DNA of 64,000 bases from Aphelocoma coerulescens. Taxonomy: Eukaryota > Chordata > Aves > Passeriformes > Corvidae. The stretch lies in NCBI RefSeq assembly GCF_041296385.1, contig NC_091023.1, positions 21,480,924-21,544,923 of the forward strand. The letters are read 5' to 3'. The position numbers and the translations under genes were made by a program. This document shows, piece by piece, positions 1-14,295 of this stretch (its first letter is position 1; each line of letters opens with the position of its first letter). The notes under the pieces are model-generated. The model did no database searches and was not told the origin of the DNA. It saw nothing but the letters and a program-made list of their open reading frames with translations.

Positions 1-3000
1 TATCCCTGGAGTTAAAGGCAGCTTTTACAGCAGCTCCAAACTGGTCACATAACGTGACCACACAAGCAACTTCAACAACACAGTGCAAAGAACCCCCCAA
101 AAATCTGGCATATATATTAATCCCCTTACTGGAAGGTAAGAAAAATCATCCAAAAGAGGAAGAAAATAAGTATTTCTGAGTTTGAACTGTGTTTTTATCA
201 ATAGTCAAACCAGAGCTAAATTCCTCCCTAGTGCAAGCTGTCTGCATACCTGTACATGGATTGAATTTGGATTTTCCTCTTGTCTGCTGTTTCAATTAGT
301 CCATGACTGAGAAATAACTAACTGTTCCAGAGCCCTGCCTGAGCATGTTTGGATACACAGCATCTCTCCAGCAGCAGGTGGAAAACCTCTCCTGGTTTGT
401 CAGCTGCATCCTCTCCCCTGAGCCTCAGACAGATCATAGCTCCAAGTCTCATCTTTCCCACATAAGAGATGAGGATTACAGTTCTCTCTTCTGAGGATTA
501 TTTTGATGTCTACTGGTATAAAATGATGTACATATCATTAACAATATGTGTTTGTAAAAATCTTTGAGGTTGCTGTAAGACACTTACATCGAGGTCCTTT
601 GAAAGGAAGAAAAAACAACCTTACACCTCCAGAAGTTCTAAAATGACAGTAACAAGAGATAATGCAGACTCCAAAATTGCCTTTAAGAAACATTACAGGC
701 TATAATAACTAAAAACCCTGTCATTAGCATGGCTGTCCTAGGGCTTCTGTAAATCTGCACCTGATAGCTGCTGTCACTCATTAGCAGATTGCTGATGAAT
801 GACTCATTACCTCCCAAACAGGTATTTATGAGGCTAGATTTTAATATTTCAGTACTGTATTAACCCAGAGATAAATACTGCTTCAGTCTCATCACTGCAT
901 GATCTGTGCCTGCTCATCAGCTGCACTTGTAACACTTCTTGTTTGCTCACCAAAGCAGCACAGCAGCCTGTCAGCAGAGATGATGCTTTGAAAAGAGTGT
1001 CACTAGATTGCATCTGTTCTCAGCTGCCTGGGTTTTAAACTACCTTAGAAATGGCAGGTTATTTCTCATGTATCAGGTATTTTCATGTCACATTCTCACA
1101 ATATGGGAAACCTCCTACTCTTTCAATTACTATACCATTAAAATGGGCTGCATCAAATTACAATTTTTCCCTGGGTTTAGAGATTGGCTGGGCAGGCACA
1201 TCTTTCCCATCATGAGAGTAGAGGTTGGAAAAACAGACTTGAGCTGGAGGATTCCCTTCCTCATGCACAGACAGATAATATTCCCCTCTTATAAGAAAGA
1301 ATGATAGCCTCATTTAAATTCATTCTGTAGGTGTTCCATAAGGAAAGGAAATTATTGTTGCTAGAGAGAAAATGAAAGGGCCATATTTTGGCTACCATCT
1401 GACAGCCAATGAAATACTGTTGATTCAGATTTGGGGTTTACTTCCATGGTTAAAAAATCTAATCCTGGGTGATTTTGCACTGTGAAAACACAATGAAGAG
1501 AGCTGATCTATCCTAAAGGGGTGGCTGCATAACCAGGCACATCCTGCACTGCCAGCTGCCCTGTGCCCTCCTCTTGGTAATGTGCAAGGGGCAGAGTGGG
1601 TGTCACTCCGTGGCTCCTGCTATCCAAGTGTTCCACAGGGAGGGACTGGTTTGCACCACAGCTCCTTCATGGGAACAAATGTCAGACCCCAGGGTCACAG
1701 GTGCACATGTATTGGCTACTTTTCAGAACAAGCCCAGTGTTCACATCTCTTATCACAGCTGCACTTTGAGGTGGTGAAGGTAATTTGTGGCGTGGTCAGA
1801 GTAAGTGTCTCAAATACCACTGTGGAACTATTACCTTCTGAATGTTACAAAATGACCACGGACATGCCAATTAATTGTCATCCACATCATGCTCTGAAAG
1901 AACAATCTCTTTTTTTCCTTTTCTTCAAAAACTAGCTTCAGTTTTAAGCTCATCTTTACTTCACAATAGTATTATGCTTATCACATTCAGGTTTTTGTCT
2001 TTAAAAAATCTTTTCTATACAAAGCCAACGTAGTGTTTCATTAAAGAAATGTAAATAGGCTCTGTAGATAATTTTTTTCATCTGAGTTGGTTCAGACCTT
2101 GCTGTAATCTAAATAACCCGATTTAGCTGTGAAAGATGGAAATGAGGATGCTGAATATAAAACAGAAAGCATTATAAGAAGGTTTTATTCTAATTCTCAT
2201 TCAAAAGCAACTGTGTAGCTCTTGGTATTTTTGGAAAAGCCATAGATGGTTAATCTTAGACTTGATGAATGGAGGTTACAGTGCTTTTGGGAGGAAAAAT
2301 AACAGGGGAACAGAATATTGAATTAAATGAACAGATACATCCTCATGAATAAGCCTGACAATAGAGGCCTGGATCAAGCATACAGCAAATCTACTTCTCA
2401 GTACCTAGGAACCTACCTATCTGGCTCACTTACTTTCAGGTCAAAAACCAAATTAAAAGTAACATGCACAAATCCCATCTCAAAACCAATGGATTGTTTT
2501 AGAATATACCCATTTCTTTTCAATACAATGATGGGAGCCAGAACAACTAAAGAGTGGAAGAGTACTCACTCCACCAGTGCTGTTCTCTGACCTGAGATGA
2601 ACATTATGGAGAAACACAGACAGAGCCACAAAATCTGCTGCTGGCATTGTCAGAGAGGAAAGTGCAGCTCTGCCTAGTAAGGTATTTAAAGGCCACACAG
2701 CATCCTTCAAACTCTTTATGTAAAAGAGATTCATATTCAAGCAACCCTTATGATGGTGATGAGAGACAAGGTGCTTCCAGACAATTTGAAGTCCCTTGTA
2801 AATGCCTTTTATAACTGGGCCAGCAAAGGTTCTGTACCTCTACAAACAGGTAATGCAAACCAGTGTTAACACAGAACCACACACGTGAGAACAAAAGAAA
2901 TTACTAATTTGAGAAGAAGCAGAACACCATGCAAGAAGCTGAGAATTACACATGCCTGACACCTGTGCAGGAAGGCTAACATCAAATTGTGGAGCTGGTA

Positions 3001-6000
3001 TTTTATCCAGCTTGCCCACAAGTTGACAAACCACACCTGGATGTATCTATGCAGTGATGGAATTTTAAAGTGAATGGAAGAAGTACCATAATTTAGGTCA
3101 TATATGCACGTTCTTCTTTCTTGTCTCAAAAGGTAAGAGATTTCAAGAGCAAATCTCCCAATATTTAAACACGTTGAAAGTTAAGGTTTATATCATTCAT
3201 TAATTTAATTGCAAAGCTGAGTTACAATGCCACAGTTGGCAGTGTGACACCTTTTCACCCTGACTCTGTCCCAAGTGTTGTTATGTTCCCATTTATTGAA
3301 CCCCCTGGATATTGATGTCACAGTTGCAAATTGGCTTCCCTCCCAACCTAATAACTTAGAGACTCTCTCTAAAACAGATGTAATATTAAAATGCAGACAA
3401 GTGACCTAAAAATGGCCCTTGAGGGCAGGCCTGCAATTTCCTGAATCACACTTTCCTTATTCCCTCATTTGTTAAGTTTCGCAACATCAATTTTTATACT
3501 GTTGCTGTTTTATTCTGTCCAAATGATTGCTGAATACTAATGAACTGTCTCTCTTTGACAAATGAGTTATTGTTTGATATATTACATTAGGGACATTGAG
3601 ACTAAACTACTTACAGATACTAGACATTTATAGAAAATGCATTTACATAATAGTATACTATTAGCGTAATGAGGTCCCATATATGGAAATAAATAGGGGT
3701 TTCAATAAATACAAATGTTGACAGTTATATCGTAGTAGTATTTCCTAAAATAAATGTAGGGAAACCACAGAAAATTACTTTCTTTCCAAATACTTTTTCA
3801 TTTTGATTTTTTTATCCTACGCAAGTCAGCTGTGCAAACACGGTGGCCATGGCAAGTACAGTACTACATTTTATCATGGTTCACCACTACAGCTTTCATT
3901 TATAATGTAAAGATATAACTTTAGGGCCTGACAACAAACATATACAAATTATTCACCAGAGGCATATTTAGTTTGGATACTCTTAACCATCTTCTACAGG
4001 GAAACAGAGGAAACCTGTACAAAAGCATCTCGAGTGGACAAGCCTCATCTATATAATGCTGTACAGAGCACCTGCTCAATACTAGAACTTCTGCATTTCT
4101 CACGATTAATTGCATTTTCAAAGAAAATAACAAAATTCTGCAGAGAAATCCCATTTTCCTTATTAATTGTCAGAGGCTGAATACTCTCAGAGCTCACAGA
4201 AGGGAGCCACTGACCCCCCATGAAGACTAACTTCAGTTGTAACTACATTTTCTTTTGGAAAATAAAGTATTTTCTCCTTTTTTTCCAAAGTTTGGGGTTT
4301 TTTTTTTCCAGATGGAATGCCTAGAATATTTTACATTTCCACTGATTAAAGAATTTTATCTGCGAAGCCTTTCTGTAATCAAAGTGTCTTTTTCCTACAG
4401 TTTGTTCGACCACATATAAAAAACCATATTATTGTAAAATATTGCAGTCCATCCTGGCTTCAGTATTTTGTGGCAGGATTTCCCAGTTCTAGTTGCTGTG
4501 GAAGAGCATGCAGTCCTGAGCTGTCAGAGGCTGCTGTAACAGAGCTGGTCACAAAGCTTCCTCTTCAACATAAGTAGAAGATTGAGATCATATAAACACA
4601 TTAGGCTGTCTTTTCTTTGATTTTTGAGCTTTTTGCTCTTACACTGAGGCATCAATATTTTTCTTTTATTCAGTATGGCTTGCTGTAGGTGGTTTGGTTT
4701 TCCTTTCATAATCCACTTCTGCACAAAACCTATCTTTCCTTAGATTTACTTCACTAATATTGGCTGGCATTTCCATTTGAACCTCTCAGCTAAATAAATG
4801 TATTTCTATTTTGTGGTCTGTGGAGAACAAGGCACCTCCTGAAAGCATGAATGGAGCTGTGTGCAGCAGTATTTACTTTTCCCTGGCTTGGATCACAGAC
4901 TATAAAGCAAAAAAGTGGAAAGAGGTCTTTGATTTCTCAAATCTTTCAGATTAAAAAGAAGGGAAGGAGATAGATGGGATTCTTCCCTGCTTGCCTCCCT
5001 ATTTGTAGTCATCAGTACTTGTTTACAAGATTAAATTTTCAGAATTTGTTTCTACTCAGTGACTACACATACAACATGAAAACTAACATCATAAATGAAT
5101 TTATACACTTTATTCCTGTTTAATTACATATTCTTTGTTATTTTTGCATTTTATCTATGGTCATTAAGCTGGAGGAACACTTCAATTCAGTAATGTAAAT
5201 ATTTTTCTTCATTTGACGCTTCCCTTTGACAAAATGCTGAGCTTGAGCTTTTTTTCTTTATGTTTCTTCCACCCAGTTGAGTCAAGCAGCACTGCAGATC
5301 CTGAATTAAGCCATCAGCAGAATGTTATGGTGCTCACTGGGACCTAAACATTTGGCCTAGAAATTTTGCAAAGTGGTAAAGACCAGGATGGCTCAGGAAA
5401 TATTCTAATCATTTGCAGAGTCAGAGACACTTCTAAGAACATGATGTTGCTGTTTTTCAAGTTCTGGGCTAACTCAGCAGTGAATGGAGGCATTTAAGTG
5501 TAAAATAATTTATAATTTATAAGAAATTTATAAAGAAATCTCCCAAAGAACCAATTAAAACCAACACCTTGTAGAAATTATCCTTCACTTTAAAGCCACA
5601 GAAGTTGCTTAGGATAGTGTGTTTACTTTGAAGGGATTGCTGTCTTTTATGTCAGTTTTATTTCATTTGTTACAATTAAGTACTATCCCCCCACAGAGTT
5701 CACTGAAGCAATTTACAGAGATTAGCTACCATTTATTATGAGCAAGCAGATTTATCTGATTGAATGGATAAATCCACACACAGAAATAAAGAGGGGAAAA
5801 AATTGATCCATAAATAAACATTTAGTATAGTGCACCTCAGCAACTGAACAAGAACTCTGTAAAACTACATTTTGATTCCTTCCCAATTCTCTTGTCAGAT
5901 GTGCTGATCTCAAGCTCTCATTTATCAAATCCCTCAGTCGTCAGCATTTCTTTCCCTTTTGCTATTTCATCTTTGTCACTGCTTTTCTCCCAAATGTTAA

Positions 6001-9000
6001 ATGCTCTTCTCTTCCTCATTCAATGTCTTCATTAAATCTCATTAAGAAATACTCACCTAGGAAGCTCATTTGTGAAAGTAATATGTACTTCATGCCCAAA
6101 TCACTATGAGACATGAATATTATCTGGCAAATAAACCAGGCTGGTTTCTCAAAAAAAAAAAAAAAAGAGTAAAAACCCCCAGATAATGGTGTTTCTAAGG
6201 AAATCTCCTGTCCATAAAGGATGGCCATGATATTGGCAAAGTACCATAAGGCTTATAAACGACATCTCTGCCTGCCCTAGTGAATACAGTACCAACAATA
6301 AACCACTGCATTTGATCTTTTCAACACATTCACCAATTCCTGCATTTGTAAGTTAGGAAAGTGCAAACGTTACTGCAAAAGATGCAGCATGTCTGGGTAG
6401 CTATAGCAAGAATTATTAGCATTACTGTGAGCATTCAAGATGTTGCTACCAGCAAGGAAACATTATCTGTCTCCTTCATTTCTATTCTTATTTCGACCAC
6501 ACAATATTTCTAATTAAGCATCCTGTTACAATGGTACTTTATGAACAACATTTATTAAAGGCATTGCTGCTTTCTCATTTATTTTTTAAAGGTTATTAAG
6601 TTAATGCAAATGTCACTTTTAAGTTGTGAGGAAATAAGCCCAAGGAGTATTATAATTAAAATCAAACAGAAATTACAGGTTGATATACTATGTATGAATT
6701 AATACTGAATGAATGAGGCATTTATTGAGTGCAATTAAGAGGCTTGTGGATTTTTTTTAAAGTTCCTTCTAAAGCCTTAACTAAAATAAACAACTAAAAT
6801 AAATTCCTTTTTTAAGAAAAGAACATGAAACCAATACACACAACTTTGAACTTGCAGATATGATGCAATTTGCTGCTGCTACTCTAAAAATGCTGAATAT
6901 CATTCTGAAAGACTCTGCTACATCCCACAGATATTAAACCAACCAGGTCATTCCATGCCCAGTATAGAGATGGCACTTCGATTTCCATCTGCTTTCTTCT
7001 AGATCTAGAATCTTGTCTTCCATTTTTCTATACTTTTAAGACAACTGAGAACAACTATGTGAAAAATATAACACGAGGGAAAAAAATGCACATTTATACC
7101 CTGCTTCAGTTTTTAATTTGGAAGTGTATAATAATAATACTACTAACAACAATTATAAACACTTGGATTATGAAACCTTGATCCAAGATCTGAATGAAAT
7201 CTATGTCGAAATTTATTGTCAGAAAAGAAAAATACCATCCCAGCTAAAAGATCAAAACCACCCCAACTGATGTTGTACATGATGAAAAATATTATCTTTA
7301 AAACCTCTGATCCAGGTCAAAATACTGAAAGGAGACAACATGTGAAGAGATGGAAACTACATGTGAACTTCTTCATTAAAAGCATTTTCAAGAGGGTCAC
7401 TTAGTGATTTGTTGTGACAGACAGAATGTTCCATGAGCTCCATGCACGGGTGTTTTGGGCATCAATAATGGGACTGGGTTTCAAAGCGAGTGCTTTGAAT
7501 GAACCTTTGGCAGGCAGCTATAAAATTAATAGCTGTGGACAGTACACTCAGGAAATGTCAATTGAGGAACTCTTATGTTTATACTTCAAAAGAGTAGCAG
7601 GTATTATGGAACCTGCTCTTCTATGAACCCTGGTAACAGGTTTTAATTCACATGGCAATTTTCCCCTCAGTTGGGGCGTTAAACTTTATCTTCCTGTTCT
7701 ATCTGGCTTCTCACTTTCATAAGGGGCATGCAGATACCCAACACATTTTTAGAGCTTCACCTCCAGTCATATTTATTTGAAATTGCCCATCAGAGTAACA
7801 AGCTACTGGCATGGGAAACCAGACAGGAGGCAGCACAATAAAAGCAGCAGACAGCATAATCACTTAAGCCTTGTTTCTTTAGCAACCCAAACTAAAAGTT
7901 TTCTTTGGTACAATTTTCAACTCAAGTTTGACAGAAAAAATACTCTAATACTGTAGCTGCAAATATAAAAAGCACTTTGTCTTTTTTTTCTTTTTCTCTC
8001 TGTTGCTTGTAAGACCTGGCTGAAAAAACGAAATAGAATAGTAGGACTAAATAAATAAAAGCAACAAAATGATCTGGGTAAAATGGAATAGCTTTCAACA
8101 ACTTGGGCTGGAACCTGAATTATTGTGTCTTAGATTACAATAAATGACATCACCCTGCATTAATAATGATTTCAATGATATACAGAGAACTCACCATGAA
8201 TATTTTCCATTGCATCACTGCAATATCCTTTTACCAGTGTGTATGATAGAAAGCTGCTTAAAGAACATTGTTTCTTACCTGGCACTGTTGTGATTATGCA
8301 TTACATCAACTAAGCAATGAGGCTGCAGTGATATAATACTGCAGGATGTTGTGAGAGTGGTCCTTTTATGACAGATGATTATTTGATACCTCAGGAGAGC
8401 ACTTTTGGAAGCACAGTCTGGGATACAGATCTGCTTTAGTAAGGTTTGAACTTTGTGGAAGTTTGCCAAGAAGTAATTTGAGGCACAGATCTGGAAAAAA
8501 ACCTATTGTGAGCCCACATTTCCTGTTCCTAGGGTGCAGTGAGTGCAAGAGAAAGCTCTCCATTCTAAAGGAAGGGTGGACAGAGGACACTTGTGTTATG
8601 GGGCTGTGCCGAAATGTCTCCTCAGAGTAGGAAGGAAAAGTGTTTGAGAGGCAACTCAGACTTATGAGGGACTTGAGAAGAAAAAAGATGGCAGAAACAG
8701 GGAACTGGTGTGGTGACTGTTGGATTAATGGGAATGAGGCATAACAGAGATGATGGGAAGATGATAAAAAGGTGATCTTATAGTCTTAAATACTTTGCTA
8801 ACTGAATGATACACCTGCAACTGATATAACCAGGCATATGAAAGGGAAATCAAGCAAAATAATACAGTTTGTAGAGATACTAAAAACACAAAAAAACATT
8901 CAAGTGTTCAGGAACACACATGAGAAAAATAACATGTGTGGGTTTTGCTGTTAGAGACTGATTTCACATGGTGGAAAAGCTAAACAAGCAGATGAACTCT

Positions 9001-10542
9001 AACAAAATGAAAGGCCCCATCCTTACAAAAAAACCATCTTGAGTAATTAGACACCAGGGATTGATATGGCACAAAACACAATGTGGGTGGGATATTTTCT
9101 AACTCACTTTTCCTAAATGTAAAGAAAGCTCATATTTGAGTCTAAATAAGCAAATTCCAAGTTTCTGAAAGTCTCCTATTAGTCTCAGCAGTCTGTCTGA
9201 AACAAACAGGAGCAGGGAAGTTCAGCAGGAACACATCAAACAAAATTCAAGAGCAGCTGACAAGTTTTGATTTCAGTTTTATCAACAAAGCTGTGGGAGA
9301 AACATTCAATCCCTTCCTCTTCCATATGAACATTGTAAAAGGACCTCAAGGAGCCTCAGCTGTTCTCACTTCCACATCATGAGCAGATGGCAGGGCACAC
9401 TGAAAATTTATCCATCAGAATCTACAAAGGGTGCAGGTCCTTACAAACACTGGCCCTCACTTTTCACAGATTACTAGGTCATTTCTCTCCAGCTGCTATT
9501 GCTTTTTTGGTGAAAACAAAACCACACACACTGAGCTTTCATATGACTTGAGCAGGGTCAGAAAGCATACCTGGCAGATTTTTAGGATTTCAGCAGCAAA
9601 ATAATAACAGAAAGCTGAAAACTTATTTCAAAAATGAAACCGGACAGACTATTTAATTTATTTTTATATGTCTAATTTTAAAAATGTTGTACTTGCCTTG
9701 AATCTTTTGATTTCCATTTGTCCATCATAAAGAGTTCTGTTAGATCTGGTCTAGTGGAAGGTGAATATACTGGAATTAAAATAGCCCAAGACAGTCTAAT
9801 CACTGCAGTGATGTGTATATAGCACTTACAACAGGATGTTCTGCAACACAAGAATAAGCTGGGCTGCCTGGACAGCTTTAAGATCCAAAAACATGTTTGT
9901 GCATTTCCTCTACTTCCAGAGTAAGCTGGGGGAATCCTATCACTGCTCTTGCAACAGCTTAGTTTTTAAAATACTTATCTGTAAGCAAAATGAATTCCCT
10001 TCTCCAGTAATTTCTTTTTCAAAACTTCACCTCAGCCTTAAGGAATTTCTTAGTCCATATCTTTGAAGTGAGCAGCTGGTAATGACAGAGAGCACTGGGG
10101 AAGGACTGGGGCAGATGGATGCTGAAACTTTCAGTCCCCAGCACCAGGCACTGTCGTTGTGTCATTTGGGTCTGAGCAAACACAGAAAGGAGATAAAGAA
10201 ATTGTGGATCCTGGTAGCTGAAATTTCCCTGCAGCTGTGGCAGCAAGGGGGAGAACAGTTGCTTTGGTGCAGAGATGAATGAGGAAGCTATTATTATGAG
10301 GTGCATTAACCTGGTGGTTTTTCCTTTATTGGCACTATATTTACCACTACAGATCTTCCCTGAAGAAGGGAAAAACACTGCTGCTAACTTTATTTTCCAG
10401 TCTTTCATCTGCAGCCTGTGCTGATGCTGCACCATACAGTGTTTTACTTCAGCAGTGAACCAAATGAGAACACAAAGCAATTTACACTTTTTTTTCCCCA
10501 CGAATCCAAATATCATCATTTGCAGAATTTTAGAATAAAATG
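1..10542. other. Gene-free AT-rich unique DNA
   Basis: No coding exon, RNA gene or transposon was recognised. Frames here are short, overlap on both strands and lack recognisable domains. There is an A16 run at 6151 and a T-rich run ending in CCAG-ATGG at about 4298-4314 that mimics a splice acceptor. The stretches at 719-860 and 6480-6770 are smooth, non-repetitive and rich in TAATTA/ATTA-type words, the look of conserved non-coding DNA, but conservation cannot be judged here. Confidence 0.55.
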
Positions 10543-10589
10543 GAATAGAATAGAATAGAATAGAATAGAATAGAATAGAATAGAATAGA
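10543..10589. repeat. (GAATA)n pentanucleotide microsatellite, 9.4 copies
   Basis: Nine perfect GAATA units run from 10543 to 10587 and are followed by a partial GA. Just before them (10531-10542) are degraded units. Arrays of this kind are common in birds. There is no CR1 body next to this one, so an origin from a CR1 tail is not supported here. The purity of the array suggests it is length-variable. Confidence 0.97.
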
Positions 10590-13500
10590 TCTGGATGTCA
10601 TTTACATCATCAAAACACTCATTATAGCTTAGACATTGAAAATCATGGTGAACAAATGTGTGTCACTGGAATATAAATTAAGCATTGTGATTGTTATGAA
10701 GCATCTGCATAGTATATGTCAATCAGTAAACCACCAAAAAAATCTCAAATTTTAGAAGAATCTATTGGGCTCTTTTGCACTGAAGCTCTCCTAACCTGGA
10801 TGTTTTTTTCTACTGTGTACTTATGTTCACATATAAATCCCTATTTAGTAAAAGATGTTTTGGTCAGTCTGATGATGGATAAATTCAGGCAGGTTTCCCT
10901 GCAGTACAGGCAGTTTACAAGAAATTTAGCTTGGATTATTTTTTTCCCTCCATTTTTTGTTCTTTTTCATACAGACTTTACACTGAAAATTTACCTTAAA
11001 AAGTAATCTTAGCAACTGACTCTGACCTTATGGAAAACACTGAAAAGACACTAAATGCCAGTGTTTGTATACCAGGTGGGTTAGAACAAATTCCTCTAAG
11101 CAGTCCAGAATTGAGCCTGGCTTTCAGCTACACACGAGCTTACAAAGTCAGAGAAAAAAATGGTGAGTGATATTTCTAAATTGCTTTATTTTCTTTTTCC
11201 AGCTTGACCTGAAATTGACATTTATATTTGAAAAATTGACTTTATAGCCTTGGAGGTTGCCTGAGCTATTTTAAGTACCATGTAAACCACAAAGACATAA
11301 CAGTGTTTCTTCCAAAGTTGCTGCATGAAAGAAATTGAAGCTTATTCCTGCCATATATTGCTCACAAATGCCTCATTGTCTCTTTGAAAAATGGTCTGTG
11401 GCAGATTGCTGAAATAATCTCTTGCACCACTGCAGCTTAAAAGATTCATGCCATTGAATACTCTCCCTCAAAGGCTAAAATCCAGCCTCAAAATTCCAAA
11501 TATTGCAGCTTAATAAAATGGTAAAGATTGAGAGACCCTCTCTCAGGATCAGCTGTCAAACAACTTTTGAAAAAAAGAGATGTGAACAGCCTCTACCCTA
11601 GAGTCTGAATGCCTTAGTCTTTTGGAAAAGAAAAAAAAAAAAGGAAAAAAACTGCACACAGCAAGGGGTGTTTTTCACTGAAAAGAAAAAGGAAAAAAAA
11701 AAAAAGGAAAAAGCCGAATACGCCTTTTGATGTTAAAATGATGGTGGTTTTGATCTTCTGCTGAGAACTATGGCAGGGATAGTTATTTTAAATGTTAGAA
11801 TCCTGTTTATAATGGAAATGCACAAGTGCACCTCTCTCTCTTCTGACATTTTAAAATATCCATTGCTTTTGTGGACCTTGCTTGGGAATTGCTTCCATGT
11901 TCTCATCACACAGAGAGCCTTCCCCTGATGGATGCACTCGGCCTTGTCAGCCCAGCCACCAACCCACCTCCATCCGGGCTCTCCTCCCTGCCCCTGAGAA
12001 ACAGCAAAGTTCAGTGGGGTCCATGACACTTTGGATTTTGTTTCTTTCCTTCCAGTCAAGCCTTATCACAGGTTTTTTAGGAAGTTTTGGTAAGGCTCTT
12101 TGTCACTCTACGCTTGGAAAACGAATCCCCCCGTAGCTTCTTCCAGGAGGGAAAACTGCCTCCCGTCTGGTGAAGGGAACGCATGGCAGCGCTTGCAGGG
12201 ACAGCAGCTGGCTGAGGCACAGCCTCTGCCCCAGTACAGCTCACTGGTGGGTTAAGGTCACCCACGAGCTTGGGAACTGGAGCAACACATGGGGACACAC
12301 ATCTTGTTCTGCTGCTTCAGTGAAGGAAAGGAGCAGTGGACTTACCTTTCAAGAGCAACGTCGATAATTGTCACCACTGGAGCTCATCAGTCAGAGAACA
12401 AATGGGATCATTTAGTCCCAACCCACAAAGGACATTCTCTTTCATCCCCCCAAATCTACATCTTTCATTGTGGATCTCATTTATATTCACATCTAACGTA
12501 CTCTAAATAAAGATACCTCTTTTATCATGCCTATCAAACTTCTTTTTGAATGTGAAATCTGGGAAATCTGTTGCGATCACTTTAGATCCCAGAAGAGAAG
12601 AAGGTGGGGAGCTATTTAATGAGAATTAATGGGAGGTGCACTGTAACCTGAGATCTGAGCATTCTTACATGCCCAGACTTGCACTGGGTGGATATTCAGA
12701 AAGAGTTTTAAAACTTTCAAATTCCAGCCTATTAATCAATACCAAAACACTTAATGGTGAAACTCTTGTGTGATTAATGCTTAGCTGAAGTTCTAAAGCA
12801 AAGGGTTGTTTATGCTGTTTTAAGCACACCAGCAAGAGTCCATGTTCGAACTACAAAGTGGTACTTAGGGAATAATCAATAATTTCTACCAAGTTAGTAA
12901 AGATTATTTATTTTGAGTACTAACTGCAGAAAATAGTTCAAACTACTCCAGTTTCAAATACTCTTTCTGTGCATTCTGACAGGAAGTAGAGAACTCACAC
13001 CCACACCCTACTAAGATGAGAAGACTCAAAACTCCACTAACACACCTATGGCCTCATTATGTATTTTATAACACAAAGTTTCTCTGTGGCAGTTTTGCAA
13101 TACATTGCATTCAAGCCTTTTGGTTCACTGCCCACAAAAATTAAGGAAGGTGCTCTTACAGCTTCCAGAATCCATTGAGTGAGAACCCTGCTCTTGTCCT
13201 TCATCTCACAGAACTGCCATGAGTGTATCCTGTAGAAAATGTAAATGCAAACCGAGAGGCCTCCTCTGCCTGAACAAAATTAGGGCTGCAGAACTAAATG
13301 AACTGCTGCTTAACCCCACAATACTTGCACTGCACTGGTAATTTGGGCTTTGAATGACACCATTGCTCAGTGACATTTCAGCCACGTTGGCACAAGCACA
13401 ATTTTTTTTGTTTTCATTTTTAGCTGAATTGTAGCATATTATTTTATATTACAAGAGATTATATAATAATCTGATACATCTATGAAAAATGTAGAAAAAA

Positions 13501-14137
13501 TTATAAATCCATTTGCTTTAAGTATTAAACTACATTTTCTGCAGTACAGACTTTTTTCTGTACCTAGCACACCTGCCTCTAACACACTTCTAAAAAGTAG
13601 AGCTAAGATAATAGAAATGACCCTTCACAATTCCTGAAAAGTCCAGCTTTTTGAGACCATCAGAAGAAATCAATTCCCAAATCTGTGATTGCAGCTGGAA
13701 TGCAGGTTTATGAAATTTACACCTACATTATCTCAGGCCAGTCACCACATATGAGGTCAGCATTGAAGAGAGGAGGTCTCTAAACCAGAAGCCTTCTGCA
13801 ATGTTATTACATAAAAATAACTGCAGATACAGGTCAGGGGGTGACAGGAGAACTCAGCCATGCATTCCAGATGGATGGCAGCAACGGGTCAGGAAAGCTC
13901 CTGTGGCACCCAGTGAAAGCAGCTGCAGTGCAGCTTTTCCATCTGCATGCAGGGCACACACAGCTGGCTCAGCTGGAGGAGTGCATCCCTTGCTGGCCCC
14001 AGCGTGGAAGAGGCTTCCCATCCCAGGCACACAGCACTGAAGCACCACAGCAAACTGCTGCTGAGGAGTCACTGGGAAGGCTTCCAGAGCCCTCTACTCC
14101 CATTCATTACACCGAGAAATCTGACCTAAGGCTGTCA
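10590..14137. other. Gene-free unique DNA
   Basis: Apart from the A-rich tract at 11626-11717, nothing was recognised. GC rises around 11890-12350 and 13830-14130, where several overlapping frames open on both strands. These lack domain signatures and conflicting frames coexist, so I read them as composition effects. A few CpGs cluster at 12110-12200. Confidence 0.5.
11626..11717. repeat. A-rich low-complexity tract
   Basis: Runs of A with scattered GG (AAAAGAAAAAGG-type) occur on both sides of an insert of about 35 bases (CTGCACACAGCAAGG and following). The two A-rich halves resemble each other, which suggests a degraded local duplication. There is no retroposed gene body to the left that would make this a poly(A) tail. 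Confidence 0.7.
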
Positions 14138-14295
14138 TGGAATTACAGGATTAGAGAACCACAGAATGGTTTGGATTGGAAGGGACCTCACAGCTCATCC
14201 AGTCCCAGCCCCTGCCATGGGTTCCACACCTTCCCCTAGACCAGGCTGCTCTGAGCCCTATCCAGCCTGGCCTTGGACTCTTCCAGGGCTGGTGG
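14138..14295 (-). mobile_element. CR1 LINE 3'-end fragment
   Basis: Read on the plus strand this is the reverse complement of a CR1 3' end. A degraded copy of the terminal ATTCTATG-type repeat (14138-14166) leads into GAATGGTTTGGATTGGAAGG, then the CCAGTCCCAGCCCCTGCCATGG block, the CTAGACCAGGCTGCTC block and the CCAGCCTGGCCTTGGAC block. It is truncated after about 160 bp, as CR1 copies usually are at their 5' end. Only the 3' untranslated part is present, so there is no coding capacity. Several overlapping open frames here are artefacts of the element. Confidence 0.9.

Noticed and set aside
4298..4320. T-run ending in CCAG followed by ATGG, resembling a splice acceptor
   Set aside because: No open frame or donor follows at a suitable distance; a homopolymer next to CAG is expected by chance.
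10019..10519. 166-codon open frame on the minus strand
   Set aside because: No domain, signal peptide or familiar motif. A conflicting plus-strand frame overlaps it, and the composition matches the flanking non-coding DNA.
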